A stretch of DNA of 64,000 nt from Adiantum capillus-veneris (GCA_014529385.2 CM043964.1:8505497-8569496); one strand, 5' to 3'. Counted from the first letter of the stretch, positions 31,841 to 45,052 are shown. Notes: generated by a model not told the origin, from the sequence alone. A program made the numbers and translations.

Positions 31841-32425
31841 AGTGTGTAGTATACAGTGTGCAGAGTCGCGGTGCAGAAAACGAATTCGGGAATCAGCAGC
31901 AAAATAATCCATGCAAGTTTCGCTCAAGAAAAGGCCCCAAAAAATTACATGCCCCATAACGAGCTTCCTGAAAATCAGAAATGCCAGGAAAGGTTTCGCG
32001 GTTACCAATGGGTCTAAAACGGCGTTTCGTGCAACTTATGAAAAATCTGTCTCGAGTCCTGATCTAAAAGGCTGTCTTTTAGGGGTGATTATGACTTCTA
32101 GAGTCAGAGAAGGTTCGTATTTGTATTTGTGAAGATTAGAAACCTAGTGGTTAAAAGTCTAGTTGGCCACGTTTTGTTCTGGCTTTGTGCAAATTGGCTG
32201 CTCCATTTATTGCACAATTTCATTGAGCCGAAGCAAGAGAGGCCTATGCCATTACAGTTGCCAATGAAGCTTAGAGCCCAAGAATCATAGAGGGGATGTG
32301 AGAGCTGGGAAGCAGGTGATAAAACTTGCTCAAACATGTCGCCTTGTTTTGGAAGCATATGTTGTAGGAAATTCAGGACACCATGCATTGTAAAGCTTGC
32401 TAACTTTGTAATTGTACTTTGGTAG
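31841..32425. other. Stretch between element G and the PPR exons
   Basis: Abrupt change from element G to non-repetitive sequence near 31840. Frames of up to 75 codons exist without a known match. The end (TTGTACTTTGGTAG) is a good splice acceptor, so at least the last part is probably intron of the PPR gene. Confidence 0.4.
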
Positions 32426-34049
32426 ATCATTGGATGGCTCAAGCATCAAAAGTGGTGGACGATTACCGAACTTGATTACAATCTTCAATTGGTTGCATAT
32501 GCAAAGATTGGTGAGCCTGGGAAAGTTAAAAAAACTCTAAACAGCATGAAGAAGGCCGGATTTCAACCAAATGTGGCATCTTATACATCTCTCATAGAAG
32601 CATATGGGAATAAGGGTCTCTTTTATGAAGCAGAGGGCATTCTAAACCAAATGCTTGAAGAAGGTCCAAAACCGACGGCACTCACTTATCAGACAATAAT
32701 TGGTGCCTTAGTCAAGGTAGTCAGGCTCCCATTGCTCATATCTCCTTGGACTAAAATAAAATTTCAAGTGGTTTTTATGTGTTGGGATTCTTTTTGTTAT
32801 TTTAGGGACATAGGTATGAAGATGCAGACAGAATATTCAAGGACATGGAGTCGGACAACATTGTTAAGCCTGACCAAAAATTGTGTAACTTGATGATTCA
32901 CTCCTATGGAAAGCGCGGGATGATAGACGAAGCTCTCCATTTATCACGAAAAATGAAGGCTGTGAAAATCCCTCTCTCCATTGTGACATTCAATACCTTG
33001 CTTTCTTGTCAGCGTTCTGTAGATGCTGCAGAAAGTGTTTTTAAACAGGTATACCCATTTCCTGGAAAATTTGGTGTGAGGGTCATTAATTACAGGATAT
33101 TTCACAAAATGGGATTGATTGAGCGCTAATGAGGTGCTCTGATGGAAGATTTTCTGACATCTGACAGGTCTTTGCTCATGTCAGATGCAGCGCAATAATA
33201 TTGAACCAGACGTCATCACCTATGCTGCTCGAATAGGGGCTTTTGCTAGGGCCAGGAGAGCTGAAGAGGCACAGTATTTTTTCAAAGTGATGTTGGACTC
33301 TGGAATCAGGTGCTGTCTTTTGAAAGGCTCTCCAGCTACTCGTGCCATAACAATTATGGGGCCAAGCTGAGTCATTTTTAACTGCTTATGGTTCTTATGC
33401 AGACCAAACCGCACGGTATACAATGTCCTATTGGATGCGTATGCCAATTGCAGGATGCCTGCTGAGGCAGAAGCTGTACTCAAAGATATGAAACGTGATA
33501 AGTAAGTTTCCTCGTGGATTCTTCATGTTTAAAAGCGAGTTTGGCACCATTATTGTACCTTGTCATGTCTTATTACCAGCATTTTGCGCCAGTTGGGGAT
33601 GCTTCTCATTCTGTCTGTTCTTGTGGATGCACAGATGCAGCCCGGATGTACATTCATACACCACCCTGATGAATGCATATGTGAATGCGTGCGACATGGC
33701 AAAAGCTGAAAAGATTTTTGAGAGGATGAAAGGAGCACAGATTGAGCCAAATATTGTCACCTATGGGACAATAATCAAGGGCTATGCAGACAGAGGGGAT
33801 TTGGATGCAATGATGAAGAAGTATGATGAAATGATAGGAAAGCAAATAAAAATCAATCAGACCGTGTTTACGACAATGCTGCAGGCGTTTGGGAAGTATG
33901 TTGGTCTAGATAGAGCTAAAGATTGGTTCCAGGAGGTGGTTTCATCAGGTCTTGAACCGGACGTCAGGGCACAGAATACTCTACGGGGGCTGTCAGATCC
34001 ATTGCATCGGAGAGCAGAAATCGAGGATTTTCTGGATAACCTGCCATGA
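32426..34049 (+). CDS. P-class pentatricopeptide repeat protein, 3' exons
   Basis: Five exons by GT-AG sites and reading frame: 32426-32716, 32806-33048, 33185-33309, 33403-33501 and 33635-34049 (TGA), together 1173 bases or 390 residues. About ten 35-residue PPR motifs are visible, such as VASYTSLIEAYGNKG, DVITYAARIGAFARA, DVHSYTTLMNAYVNA and NIVTYGTIIKGYADRG. The start EWL-like block (GWLKHQKWW) and the order of repeats resemble Arabidopsis At3g59040-type proteins. P-class PPR proteins bind organelle RNA one base per repeat. The N-terminus, including any transit peptide, is not found: the first exon here begins at an acceptor with no upstream coding exon recognised. No internal stop is seen, so it is either a gene with a long TE-filled intron upstream or a recent 5'-truncated copy. 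Confidence 0.82.
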
Positions 34050-35258
34050 TACTTGCTTGGCAGCTTATTTCTCTTTGCTCGTGAAGAGTACCATTATCTT
34101 TTGGGTGCTTATATAAGACCCATTCCTTTCAAGCTCGAGCAATTTTTGGGTTCGTTTGTGAGACCTATTCCCTTAGAGCTCGGCAATTGTTCTATATGTC
34201 ATCGTCCCTCTTCTCTATGTAAGGACGGGCTTAGTTGTACAGAGGGGTTGTACAACAAAGATTTTGTAGCTGCTCCTTGTTTTAGGCTGCAAAAAAAATC
34301 ATCTGGTCTCCTCATTTGCTACAATGGTCCCCGTTTTTGAGCGTGTGGTTGCTGAGTAAATGATGGTAATCAAGATAATCGGCATCATGATCTTATGCCT
34401 CTGCTTCATATGAAAACTATCTGTACATGCTAGCTCATTCAGATGGTAATGGGGAGGACCAAACTCAGTTTCCTACGATATACTGTGAAGTGAGGATGTT
34501 CGCAGTTACTTCGCAAAATGGAGTCTTATTTGTTTCCATTCAGTGACAGAGGACTAAGAGTTGATGTCTCTCCTTTGCACAAGGCTGTCATCACGTTATA
34601 TTCGACTTAGCTTCTCCAATAGGCTTTGTCTATCACTGAGACGCTTCGATTGTTTGCGTCTTTTGTGCTCTTGGTTTCCAACCCATTATGTCAAAACTCA
34701 AGTCCATTATACAAACCATTCTGAAGAAAGAGGATTTTTTTTTTTGTTTTTTTTTTTGTATACAACCCTGTCATGTAGCTCCAAACAAAGCAACCTCTCT
34801 CTTAAGTATTCCTCTCTTCAGAACTGATCTGAGAATACTACCCGAACTCGCATCCTCTCCAATATCTTCTCTTGCGCTCACAGATTTATCCTCATGGCGG
34901 CTCTTCACCTACACCTTGCCAAACAGCTACCTTCCTTCCCCCTTCCTGCACCTCGAAAGCTTTGCCTCATCATTCGCTCCCGGCCTCCTATTCCCAGCGC
35001 TCTTTTGTCACAGCTCCCTTCCTTCATATAACGCAGCCTTATTGCTGCTCAAAGTCACCTACCTTATCAGCGCTGCTGGATCCTCCACTACGTCCCCCTT
35101 CCAGGTGGCGGTCCCTTTCTGTTGTTTCCCCAGTGCTTTCCTCTGCCTCCCCTATCGGCCTCAATCTCTCGAATTATGGTTTCTTGGATGGTACTTTGCT
35201 GGTTGCCTCGCCATCGCCTTCACGTGCATGGCCTCCCTTCGGAAGTTGGCACACTTCA
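34050..35258. other. Region downstream of the PPR gene
   Basis: The first few hundred bases are probably PPR 3' untranslated sequence. A 220-codon plus-strand frame (34688-35350) is Ser/Leu/Phe-rich, starts next to a poly-T run and lies partly opposite the hypothetical minus-strand ORF. I do not regard it as a gene. Confidence 0.4.
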
Positions 35259-36232
35259 TTAACTCGTTCCCACCAAAAAATGGGCCGCATATGAGGTTGC
35301 ATGTGTTGGCTTCCTCAAAGTCTTCACAATTAACACATGTTTCATCATGATGGTCGTTATTGGTGGCCACTTTAAGGTGCCAGATTGCGCACAGACCTTT
35401 GGGTAACTTGTCAACTTCTCAAGAGGTACACTTTCATTCAATATTCCCTCGAAATCATCAATTGTAACCTCCTCAACCAAGCATGCATAAAAAAGAGTAG
35501 AGGTATACCACCTTAACCTATCAAGGTTCTGTGTCCTATCTTCACACACATCTTTCTCATAAAATGAAATAGTAGAATCCTCAACCATGGCATCCTTCAC
35601 CTGCATCATCCCTTTGTATGTTCTGGTCTCACAACCAAACTTAAACATATCATCATTAACCAATGGATTCCTTGACTCAATAACCTGTGAAGCATCTTTA
35701 ATAACATACGCCAATGGTAGTGCTCTCACTCCCTCGTGTTGTATGGGTAGAGACTCAACCATAAACTCACCCAAGGTCTCTCAAGAAGGCATAACTTGCC
35801 CTCCCTCTTGCTCTAGCTCATGACGACAAGACAGTAAACTCTCATGCAAATCCTCAAAGAAAGGCCTACTTTTTTTCTTGTACTCCTCCCTGAAGCTAGA
35901 GTCATCTCCATCGGTGGCCTTGACATCCTCTTGGTGTGACATGTCTGAGTCACTTTTCGAAAGGGAAGCATCTGACTCAAACATGCTCCAAATCTCCATG
36001 GCCCTCACCAAGCCTTTGCAAATAGTTGCACCATCAAAGTAATAGAGATCCCCAAGATGAGTAGCATGTATATTAATGACGCTCTCCTCATCCTCACTAA
36101 AATCTGATTCAAATTCACTTTCATAAACTTCGCTACCAATTGTAAGCATATCATCACATATACCTAGATCATACTCATTGTGCCGGGACGTGCATACCGC
36201 AACACAGTTCTGTTGTGGTATGCACGTCCCTC
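35259..36232 (-). pseudogene. Hypothetical acidic protein ORF with one stop
   Basis: On the minus strand the frame opens after a stop near 36233, passes through Met at 36149, and runs to a stop near 35778. It continues in the same frame to 35259, about 320 codons with one stop. The N-terminal part is acidic (YESEFESDFSEDEES). The middle part (LRWYTSTLFYACLVEEVTIDDFEGIL) is not recognised. Near 35370 another frame contains CVNCEDFEEANTCNLICG, a Cys-rich stretch that may be the original continuation after a frameshift. It could be a decayed host gene or a retroelement ORF; neither can be decided here. Confidence 0.35.
36185..36230. repeat. Strong hairpin, 20-bp arms
   Basis: Arms 36185-36204 and 36211-36230 pair with a single mismatch (a G-U in RNA) around a 6-base loop CAGTTC. 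It lies at the 5' end of the minus-strand hypothetical frame. Confidence 0.8.
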
Positions 36233-36768
36233 AATATTGATAAGAGTGCCTCTTTGATACATAACCAACTCTATTGCTCATCCTCAGGCAACAAAAAGTA
36301 TAGAGGGCACATTGCCTCCCTTCATCCTCATGGGGTGTATGGGTATGGACAGAGTTGTGGAGTACACGGTTGAGATGCGGAAAAACCCATTACATCAACT
36401 TCCGAGAATTGGATGGAAGTAAGTAAAAAAATTGAAAAGACGCACAAAAGTAAACTTTTAAGTTGAGGATGGATGCAAGACATCAAGAAGTGGCTTGGAA
36501 TATGCAATGCATTACACCTGCTGCTTGATAGAATCCAAACTGAATGAGGCTTTTTCACAACATCAATATGTCATAGCTTGGGAGAAATCTTGGGCTTCAC
36601 ACTTCATACACTACACCTATGTTGCCCCCAACTACAAGAGTCATGTTCTTCTCCAAAAGGTGAAATCGAACCTACCCTCGTATCCTCGAGCAAATCGCTT
36701 CAGTTATGCACTCTATACCCTCAAAAAGTTTCCAAGTTTGAGTATCACACCCTACTTGAGTACTCAAT

Positions 36769-37138
36769 TGTCATAATAATTAATATCCAATTCTCCTAAA
36801 TAAACGATTTTCTCATGTTAAACTGATCATTTAATATGGGGAAGTGCCAGGGGAGAAAAAGCTAGAATATTGGTTAAGCTGGCAAACCGGCCATAATAGG
36901 GATCCAAAGGAGGAAAAATAGGGATCCAAAGGGGGGGCCATCTGCAAAAGAGAAATGTGCAACAATGGGCTTTAAAGACCCTAAGGTTCAACCCATTAAG
37001 ACTTCCAAAATGCTAAGGTTTCAAAAATCAAAGGTTGTGTCCAAAGGTGAAAAGCTTAGGAATATTGGATGCTTTGTCTGTGTACCAAAAGTCTTCACAA
37101 CTCCTACAAAGGAGGGGGCAACCTTGCAAGTAGGGGAT

Positions 37139-37213
<75 letters not shown>

Positions 37214-37720
37214 GCCTCCTTTACACAAAGGGAATGAGGGACACATGTCAGCTCCCTAGGTCAGATGCCCACAAGGTGTACTCAACTACTATTGGATGGC
37301 CATGGATGTGGACCAATGAGAATTAGGCTAGAGTAAATCTAGTTTAATTAATTTAAAAACACTTAATAAAAGAACCAATAAGAATTAAGCTCTCTAGAAG
37401 ACTATTGGACAGTCTCCCAAGGGGTCCAATGAGCATTCAACAACCCAGTGGCTTGCCTCATTCTTATTGGCCAGGAGACAAAGGGGTCCAATGAGAGTTT
37501 AGTTGCATTAATTAATTACATAAAGCTCTCACAAAAGGGGACACATGTCAGAAGGCTATCACTTATGCTACTTAACTTTCATTGGCTAAGCTGGGAGAGG
37601 TCCAATTAGGTGCTAGCAAGAGCAAATAGCAAGAGGGGTCGACCAAGAGAGAGAGGGGGACTGAATTTTACAAGGCATTATTGCATACACACTCACACTA
37701 ACTCATGTGTGAAGCAAGCA

Positions 37721-37765
<45 letters not shown>

Positions 37766-38428
37766 TCTCAAGTTTTAATGGAAAGCTTATCACCTACTCC
37801 AAGCTTGTGAGAAGGAAGGCCTACGCAAACAACTCTTGGCTTTGTGATGCAAATCCAACCAAGAGCCAAGCTTCAATGCATGCTCATATCCTCTACCATG
37901 CTAATTACTAAGCTGTGCTATGCTAATATGAGTGATTATGTGAGGAGATGTACATCTTTCTCGTAAAGCTACTCCTTCCTCTCAATCTACTCTCATACCC
38001 CGCTAGCTCTCACCATCTTCAAAGGTGTGTGAGGTCTTGGGTCTGAGACCATGAGGAAATTGATGTTGTGTTTTATAAGTGTTTTTGTTAGTGCTTGAAG
38101 CTTCCATCTTCATTGCACTAGCTAGTACTGAAGGAACACAAAGAATTGTATTGTAAAATGTATCTCTTGATGGGAGAAACCATAATACAAAGCCTTTTGG
38201 AGGGGGGACCCGGCTCCATGTAAATCCGGTCCTCAATTGTTGTTAATATCTTAATTTCTCTCTCTTTTGAAGTATTGTTCATGCTATTTAACTACGTGTT
38301 ATACTTTTTGTTGCTCTCTCCATCCAATCACTCTTGTTATTCTCATTAGGAATCTATTCTAATGAAATGCTCACTATGTTCATCCTATTTTCCGCTACAC
38401 ACAAGTTACTAGGCCATTAAATGTTACA
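36769..38428 (+). repeat. Element C 5' LTR (1660 bp)
   Basis: TGTCATAATAATTAATATCC ... AAATGTTACA. Contains a CA tract of about 36 units (37138-37213), a CT tract (37722-37762) and the CCAAT cluster. Confidence 0.93.
37138..37213. repeat. (CA)n microsatellite in LTR
   Basis: About 36 CA units. The same site has roughly 6, 15 and 27 units in the other three A-family LTRs. Confidence 0.95.
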
Positions 38429-38442
38429 TTGGTATCAGAGCA
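38429..38442 (+). other. Primer binding site of element C
   Basis: TTGGTATCAGAGCA directly follows the LTR, a perfect match to the plant initiator-Met-tRNA complement. Confidence 0.9.
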
Positions 38443-38845
38443 GAAGGTTTCTCTTTTCTTGCTCAAGAAGGGACATCCTCAAGCCAACTATAAATGGTTG
38501 GTACTATTAATTGTTTTTGATTAAGTAGAATAGGGATTTTTCAGCCTTGCAGTGCGCATGCCTTCGTGTAGATAACGGGGCATCACCGTCGAGAGCTATG
38601 GTCTTAATAGTGGAGTCCTACGGGGCTTGCCTACGGCTTAACCACTATTGAGCTACTAGAAGCTTGACATGAGATGATGTTGTTTCACGGTTGAACCACC
38701 CTCTCTTCTATTCCTTGCAATTAATGCTATTTGAGCCATGGGTACAGTAGCTTGAGTGCTTTTTCTAAAGGGGTAAAGAGGAGTAGCAACTAGGGCTTGA
38801 AGTGCCAAAGTACACCTAAAAAGTTTACATCTAAAAATTGCTAGA

Positions 38846-41800
38846 ATGGCTGACAATAGTAAACAGAGTGAAATTAATGTTGATAACTTTGATTTTGCCA
38901 ATAAGCAGGCTACTAATGATGCCCCTATGCTTGTTAACTACCTTGTTTCTAGGCTTCAACAAGCCATGGAAAATCCATCCCTTCAAAATGAAGTGCAATG
39001 GCAGCTTTGTGCTCATGGGATTCTCCAAGCTCCCCACCATGACGAGAGAGTACCTAGGAAACCTCCTTATGAGACTCCCAAAAGAGGCCTCTCTCCGATT
39101 CGAGAAGAAGAAGAGGATTCATATGAAGGGCTCATAAATTTTCTTCTTGATGACGCATCTCCTTCTCAAAGGAGAACTGAAGAGCCTCCACCGAAGGAAC
39201 AAGAAAGAAGTGAGTCTCCTGCCACCTCGACGGAGATGGCTCCACAAAGAAGGCGGGCTAAACGCTCTCCATCACCTCCAAAATGGAGAAGACCATCACA
39301 CACTTCTCCACACCATACTTCAAAGAGGGATGACAAAATGTAAGAGAAGTAAAAGGTGAGAAAGAGGACACCCTCTTCTCCATCTTCTTCATCCTCTTTC
39401 TCTTATGAAAATGATGGTGCAGACAAAGAAGATCAAGGCAAGAAAAAGGCGAGAAAGAGGTCACCCTCTTCTCCATTTTCCTTAAATTATTCATCCTCTG
39501 AAGAAAGAGATGGTGCAACTTTTGAACCATAAAAAAGAAGAGGCCATAGGAAATCCTATGCCACATGGAAGTGGTCGTCCAAGCTCAAGAAGTTCAAAGA
39601 GGGAGGGAAGAGCATGTCTTTCCTTACCTACGATGGCACCTTTGGTGCTACGGACAAAGTCTTGGCCTTTATCCAACAATTCGATGCGGCGTTTGGAGAT
39701 GAGGGCTTCACGGAGTCCTCTAAGCTACGCCATGTAGCTATTCACTTTCAAAAGCCCGCAAGGCAATGGTGGTCTAGCCTATGGGCCAATGGTGAAGCTC
39801 CACAAACATGGAAAGCTTTAAGCGCTTCCATTATGAAGCACTTTTTGGCCACAGATGCCAAAGACAAAGTACTCACCGAATGGCGAAGCTTGAAGCTCTC
39901 TCCCTACGAATCCATTCATAAATATGTAGACAAGTTTTGGGATTTACATCTCAAAGCCACTGTCTTCCAAAAAAAGGATTTTGGGGAGAAAAAGCAGCAA
40001 TTTTGTGCGGGCTTAACTGAAGAAATGGCGGAGTATGTGAACTCCCAAAGGCCACACACCATCGGTTGTACACCATACTATGATGGCTTCTTGAATTAAT
40101 TTTCAAATAGGGGATAAGAGAAATTCTAAGCCCACGAAAAACAAGGGTTCCAATGAGCCTAAGGGGAAGGACAATGTCCAAAAGTCTCCTAAGGGAAATT
40201 CCAACAAAGCTAAGGAGAAGGGAGTTTACAAAGGCAAAAACAAACTCTCTCCTAAAGAGCGTGAGTGTTATCACAAGGATAACCGCTGTTCCAAGTGTGG
40301 CGAGCAAGGGAATGTGTATCGCGCTTGTCCCCAAAAGAACACCCGCCATGAGCCTCCTAGAGCTACCTTGGTCCAAGAAGAGGAAGCTCACCACAAAGGA
40401 TCTCCTCTATGCCATGCTTGGGGAAAGGTAAGAGAACATGATGCTTTTATTCTCTTTGACCCTGGTTCTGCTCACAATTTCATATCCATAGAGTTGGTCA
40501 CCAAGCTAGGCATCCAAGCCTATGAGATGGGAGATGTACTACCCGCAGACACTGCTTTCAAGGGGCAAGAAGCTTCAGTCACTCCCTTAATCAAGAAATT
40601 GAGGCTCCATGTCCAAAGCTATGTGGACAAAGAGGACTTCTTTATCTCTCATCTCAAGCATGAAGATGTAATCCTAGGGGCACCATGGTTTGATCGCATG
40701 GCTGCCAATGTTAACTTCCCTGAAAGAAAAATCTACTTTAGGTTTTAGGGAAAAAGATATATACATAGATGCTAAGCAAATGGGTAACACCATATTGAAC
40801 ATACGCAAGCTTTCAATAAGTCAATAAAGAGCTCTATTTCTGCGTACATGATTTTCATTAAAGATTCTCAAAATGAACCTAATGTTTTAAAGCAAAAGAA
40901 AATATACACACTCACAAGGAATAAGAGTTATCCAATTTTCTCAAAGGGTTTCAAGATGTCTTTATTGACGACATCCCTTGTGAGCTACCTCCCAAACGAG
41001 GCAATGATGACCATGCAATTGAACTTCTTCCAGGAAGTTCACCGCCTAATAAACCTCCTGATAGAGTTTCTCAAGCTCAACAAGAGGAGATATGCGGCAA
41101 GTGCATGAGTTAGTTGAGAAGGGCATGGTTAGGCCTAGCTCAAATCCATTTTGTTCTCCTGTGCTATTAGTGCAAAAGAAAGACGTTACATATCATATGT
41201 GTGTCGACTATAGAGCACTAAATAGGATCACTATCAAGAATAGGTTTCCCATTCCACGGGTAGAAGACCTATTTGATAAGCTACAAGGGTCCACCTACTT
41301 CAGTAGGATTGACCTAAAAAGTGGCTATCATCAAATAAGGATAGTTGATCAAGACATTGTAAAGACCACATTTTGTACTACGTTTGGTCTTTACGAATAA
41401 ATTGTCATGCCTTTTGGCTTGACCAATGCACCAGCCACATTCAATCGCTTGATGGAGAAGCTATTCAAGCCTCACTGAACCTTTACTGGAGTGTTCTTTG
41501 ATGATATCATCATCTACTCTAATTCGTTAGACGAACACAAGCAACACCTCCAGGTAATATTTCAAGTTCTAAGAGAGAATAAACTTTATGTTAATCAAAA
41601 GAAAAGTGATTTTTTCTCAGAAGAGATTTAATATTTAGGTCACATTATCTCTCTAGATGGCATACAAATGGATCCATCAAAATTAGATGTAATGAAAGGA
41701 TGGACTAAACCAAGGAATCTTCATGAACTAAGAAGCTTAAACCAAGGAATCTTCATGAACTAAGAAGCTCTATAGTATGTGTGCATACTATAGACGCTTC

Positions 41801-43674
41801 ATAAAAAAGTTCTCACAAATTCTAGGACCATTACATGACCTAACAAAGAAAAACGTTAGGTATACATGGTCTGCCAAGGAGAACAATGCTTTCGAAAAGC
41901 TTATCTCTCAACCTGTGCTTACATTACCGGATCTCTCAAAGCCATTTGAGGTCCAATGTGATGCTTGTGGTGATTGCCTTGGAGCTGTTTTGCTCCAAGA
42001 AGGACACGCCATAGCCTATGAAAGTCGAAGGTTCGATCTTGCTGAGCAAGCTCTAGGCATATATGGAAAGGAACTCCTCACATTTCTACATGGCTTAGAT
42101 TCATGGACGCACTATTGATTGTGGACTCCTTTCATTCTGCAAACGGATCACCAAAGTCTTAAGTACTTCATGACGCAGATCAAGCTCTCCGACAAACAAA
42201 TGAGGTGGGCAAATTTGCTTTCGCAATTTCATTTTCATATTGCTCACATTGCTGGCAGGCATAATCAAGTAGCCGATGTACTCTCAAGACGACCGAGAGT
42301 GAATGGGTTTCCATAGCAACTCACAATGATCTATCTTCTATGATAGATGAGTATGCTATTGATCCCGATTTTAGAGATGTGATTTTAGCCCTTGCATTAT
42401 GGAAGAAAGAGGAACCATTTACTTTACAAGATGGTTATCTTCTCTATGACAATAGACTATGCATTACTAGCTCACTACGTGAGAAAGTAATGTACGAATC
42501 TCATGCTCCTCCTTATGCAGGGCATAGAGGGATTCAGTCTACCGCAAAATGGATTGAAACATATTTCTATTGGCCTACCATGAAAGCAAACATACAAGAA
42601 TATGTTTCTAAATGTGTGGTATGCGAAAAGACGAAGTTTGATAGAGGGAAGCAACCTGGATTGCTTCAACTTTTGCAAATCCCTAATTCACCATGGGAGA
42701 GCATATCCATGGATTTTATTTTTGGATTGCCTAAGTCTATCCATGGGAATATGGGAATATGGACGATAGTAGACAGGTTTAGTAAACAATCTCATTTTAT
42801 ACTTGTCAAAAAGACTATCAAAGCCCATTAAATGGCAACCCTCTTCATTTCATAAATATTCAAGTACCATGGATTGACAATGTCCATAGTGTTGGATAGT
42901 GATCATAGAATGACCAATAATTTCAGGAAGGTTCTCTTTGAGAATTTAGAAACAAGGTTAAATTTTTCTTTGGCCTATCACCTGCAAACGGATGGCCAAA
43001 GTGAAATAGCTAACCTAACAATTCTCGATCTACTAAAAGCCTATGTAATGGAAGGAGATCAAAGATCCCAATGGGAGAAGTACTTACTTTTAGTGGAGTA
43101 TGCCTACAATAACACTGTACATACTTCCATGGGAAAAGCACCTTTTGAGGTGATTGAGGGAAGATCAATAAGTCCCATGCTACTTAAGGTACACGGGAAG
43201 ATCTTCGTTGCAGATGACTATAGCAGAGACTTACAAGAATCTTTCCAAAAGATTAAGGATGCTATCTCTATCTCACAGCAAAGACAAAAGGATGCTTGAC
43301 AAGCACAAAAAAGCCCAAGCCTTTAAAGAAAATGATTGGGTCTTACTCACATTTCCTAGGGCTCAATTAAGGCACACGATGGGCAAGAATCCTACGGGAC
43401 ACCAAAAGTACTATGCTAAGCTAGAAAAAAGGTACTATTGTCCCTTCCAGATTCTTAGGCCAATCAATGAGATGGCCTATCGACTCAAGTTGCCCAGCCA
43501 TTGGATCATACACAATGCTTTCCATGTCATCCTACTAAAGCCTTACAAAGGAGATCCACCTCAAGAACCAACTATTGAAGACCCACCGGAGATCAAGGAA
43601 CAAGAAGAGGTGCTGCAACCCGAGTCCATTCTCCGACATGAAGACAAGGTACTAAGAGGTGGTAAGACTATCTG
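38846..43674 (+). pseudogene. Element C gag-pol (many stops)
   Basis: Gag starts MADNSKQSEINVDNFDF at 38846 (open to 39343) and resumes at 39614-40099. A CCHC knuckle with altered first residues (CSKCGEQGNVYRAC, His replaced by Asn) lies at about 40290, and the protease (DPGSAHNFIS) near 40461. The RT N-terminus is at 41092-41400 ([30 protein letters not shown]), ending at a TAA where A has a sense codon. FFDD occurs near 41496, RNase H at 41777-42316, integrase zinc and core at 42340-43299, and the C-terminal domain plus chromodomain-like end at 43208-43674. A 32-base tandem duplication (41706-41769) breaks the RT/RNase H connection. At least eight stops or shifts are visible. Confidence 0.88.
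41706..41769 (+). repeat. 32-bp tandem duplication in element C pol
   Basis: TAAACCAAGGAATCTTCATG and the following 12 bases occur twice head to tail. Confidence 0.85.
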
Positions 43675-43950
43675 ACGACATCTTATTAAGTTTAAGAATT
43701 ATCCTTTTGAAGATGATAGATGGATACAAGGCATACAATTAAAGGATAACCTAAACCTTGTCAATGCTTACAATGCTTCCCTAGAGTAAGCAAATGTACA
43801 ATGTTAAAAATGAACAATTTTTTTGTCTTATAAGACTCTCTTTTTCTTTATTGTGCACAAAAATGAAGTAGTATGCATGCTTAGACCAAGTGTGAGAAGA
43901 TGACGTCTCCCAAACACCAAGTAGAGCTTGTCACTCTACTAGGAAGATTG

Positions 43951-45036
43951 ATAGGACTAATGTGTAGACATGCTTGCGGCAGCTTAGGCTCTCAAGCCCC
44001 AAATGGACTAGTCATCCATTCTAGAACAATGTCGTAGGGTAACATAGGGATCCTCTACCCGTTAGAAAAAGGACTAATGAATAGGCTTTATTTTCTTTAC
44101 CCCATAGTTGAAGACGACTATGATTTCAAGAGAGAGGCAATGTCATAATAAATAATATCTAATTCTCCTAAATGATTTCCTCATGTTAAACTGATCATTT
44201 AATATGGGGAAGTGCAAGGGGAGAAAAAGCTAGAATATTGGCTAAGATGGCAAACCGGTCAAAATAGGGATCCAAAGGAGGAAAAATAGGGATCCAAAGG
44301 GGGGGCCATCTGCAAAAGAGCAATGTGCAAAAATGGGCTTTAAAGACTCTAAGGTTCAGCCCATTAAGACTTTCAAAATGCAAAGGTTCCAAAATTCAAA
44401 GGTTGTGTCCAAAGGTCAAAAGCTTAGGAATATTGGATGCTTTGTGTGTGGAAGGTCTTCAAAGGCAAAAGCTTAGGAATATTGGATGCTTTGATAGGAC
44501 TAATGTGTAGACATGCTTGCGGCAGCTTAGGCTCTCAAGCCCCAAATGGACTAGTCATCCATTCTAGAACAATGTCGTAGGGTAACATAGGGATCCTCTA
44601 CCCGTTAGAAAAAGGACTAATGAATAGGCTTTATTTTCTTTACCCCATAGTTGAAGACGACTATGATTTCAAGAGAGAGGCAATGTCATAATAAATAATA
44701 TCTAATTCTCCTAAATGATTTCCTCATGTTAAACTGATCATTTAATATGGGGAAGTGCAAGGGGAGAAAAAGCTAGAATATTGGCTAAGATGGCAAACCG
44801 GTCAAAATAGGGATCCAAAGGAGGAAAAATAGGGATCCAAAGGGGGGGCCATCTGCAAAAGAGCAATGTGCAAAAATGGGCGTTAAAGACTCTAAGGTTC
44901 AGCCCATTAAGACTTTCAAAATGCAAAGGTTCCAAAATTCAAAGGTTGTGTCCAAAGGTCAAAAGCTTAGGAATATTGGATGCTTTGTGTGTGGAAGGTC
45001 TTCACAACTCCTACAAAGGAGGGGGCAACCTTGCAA
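43951..45036 (+). repeat. 543-bp tandem duplication at pol/3' LTR junction
   Basis: The segment starting ATAGGACTAATGTG at 43951 starts again at 44494. Each unit holds about 190 bases of the post-pol region and about 350 bases of the LTR start, so the element has an extra partial LTR (44141-44493). The copies differ by very few bases, so the event is recent. Confidence 0.9.
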
Positions 45037-45052
45037 GTAGGGGATGAGAGAG

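Noticed and set aside
34688-35350. 220-codon plus-strand frame
   Set aside because: Low-complexity Ser/Leu/Phe composition, begins beside a poly-T run, no family match, and partly opposite a better minus-strand frame.
37021-37246. Val-Cys and Thr-His repeat frames
   Set aside because: Translations of the CA microsatellite in the LTR.
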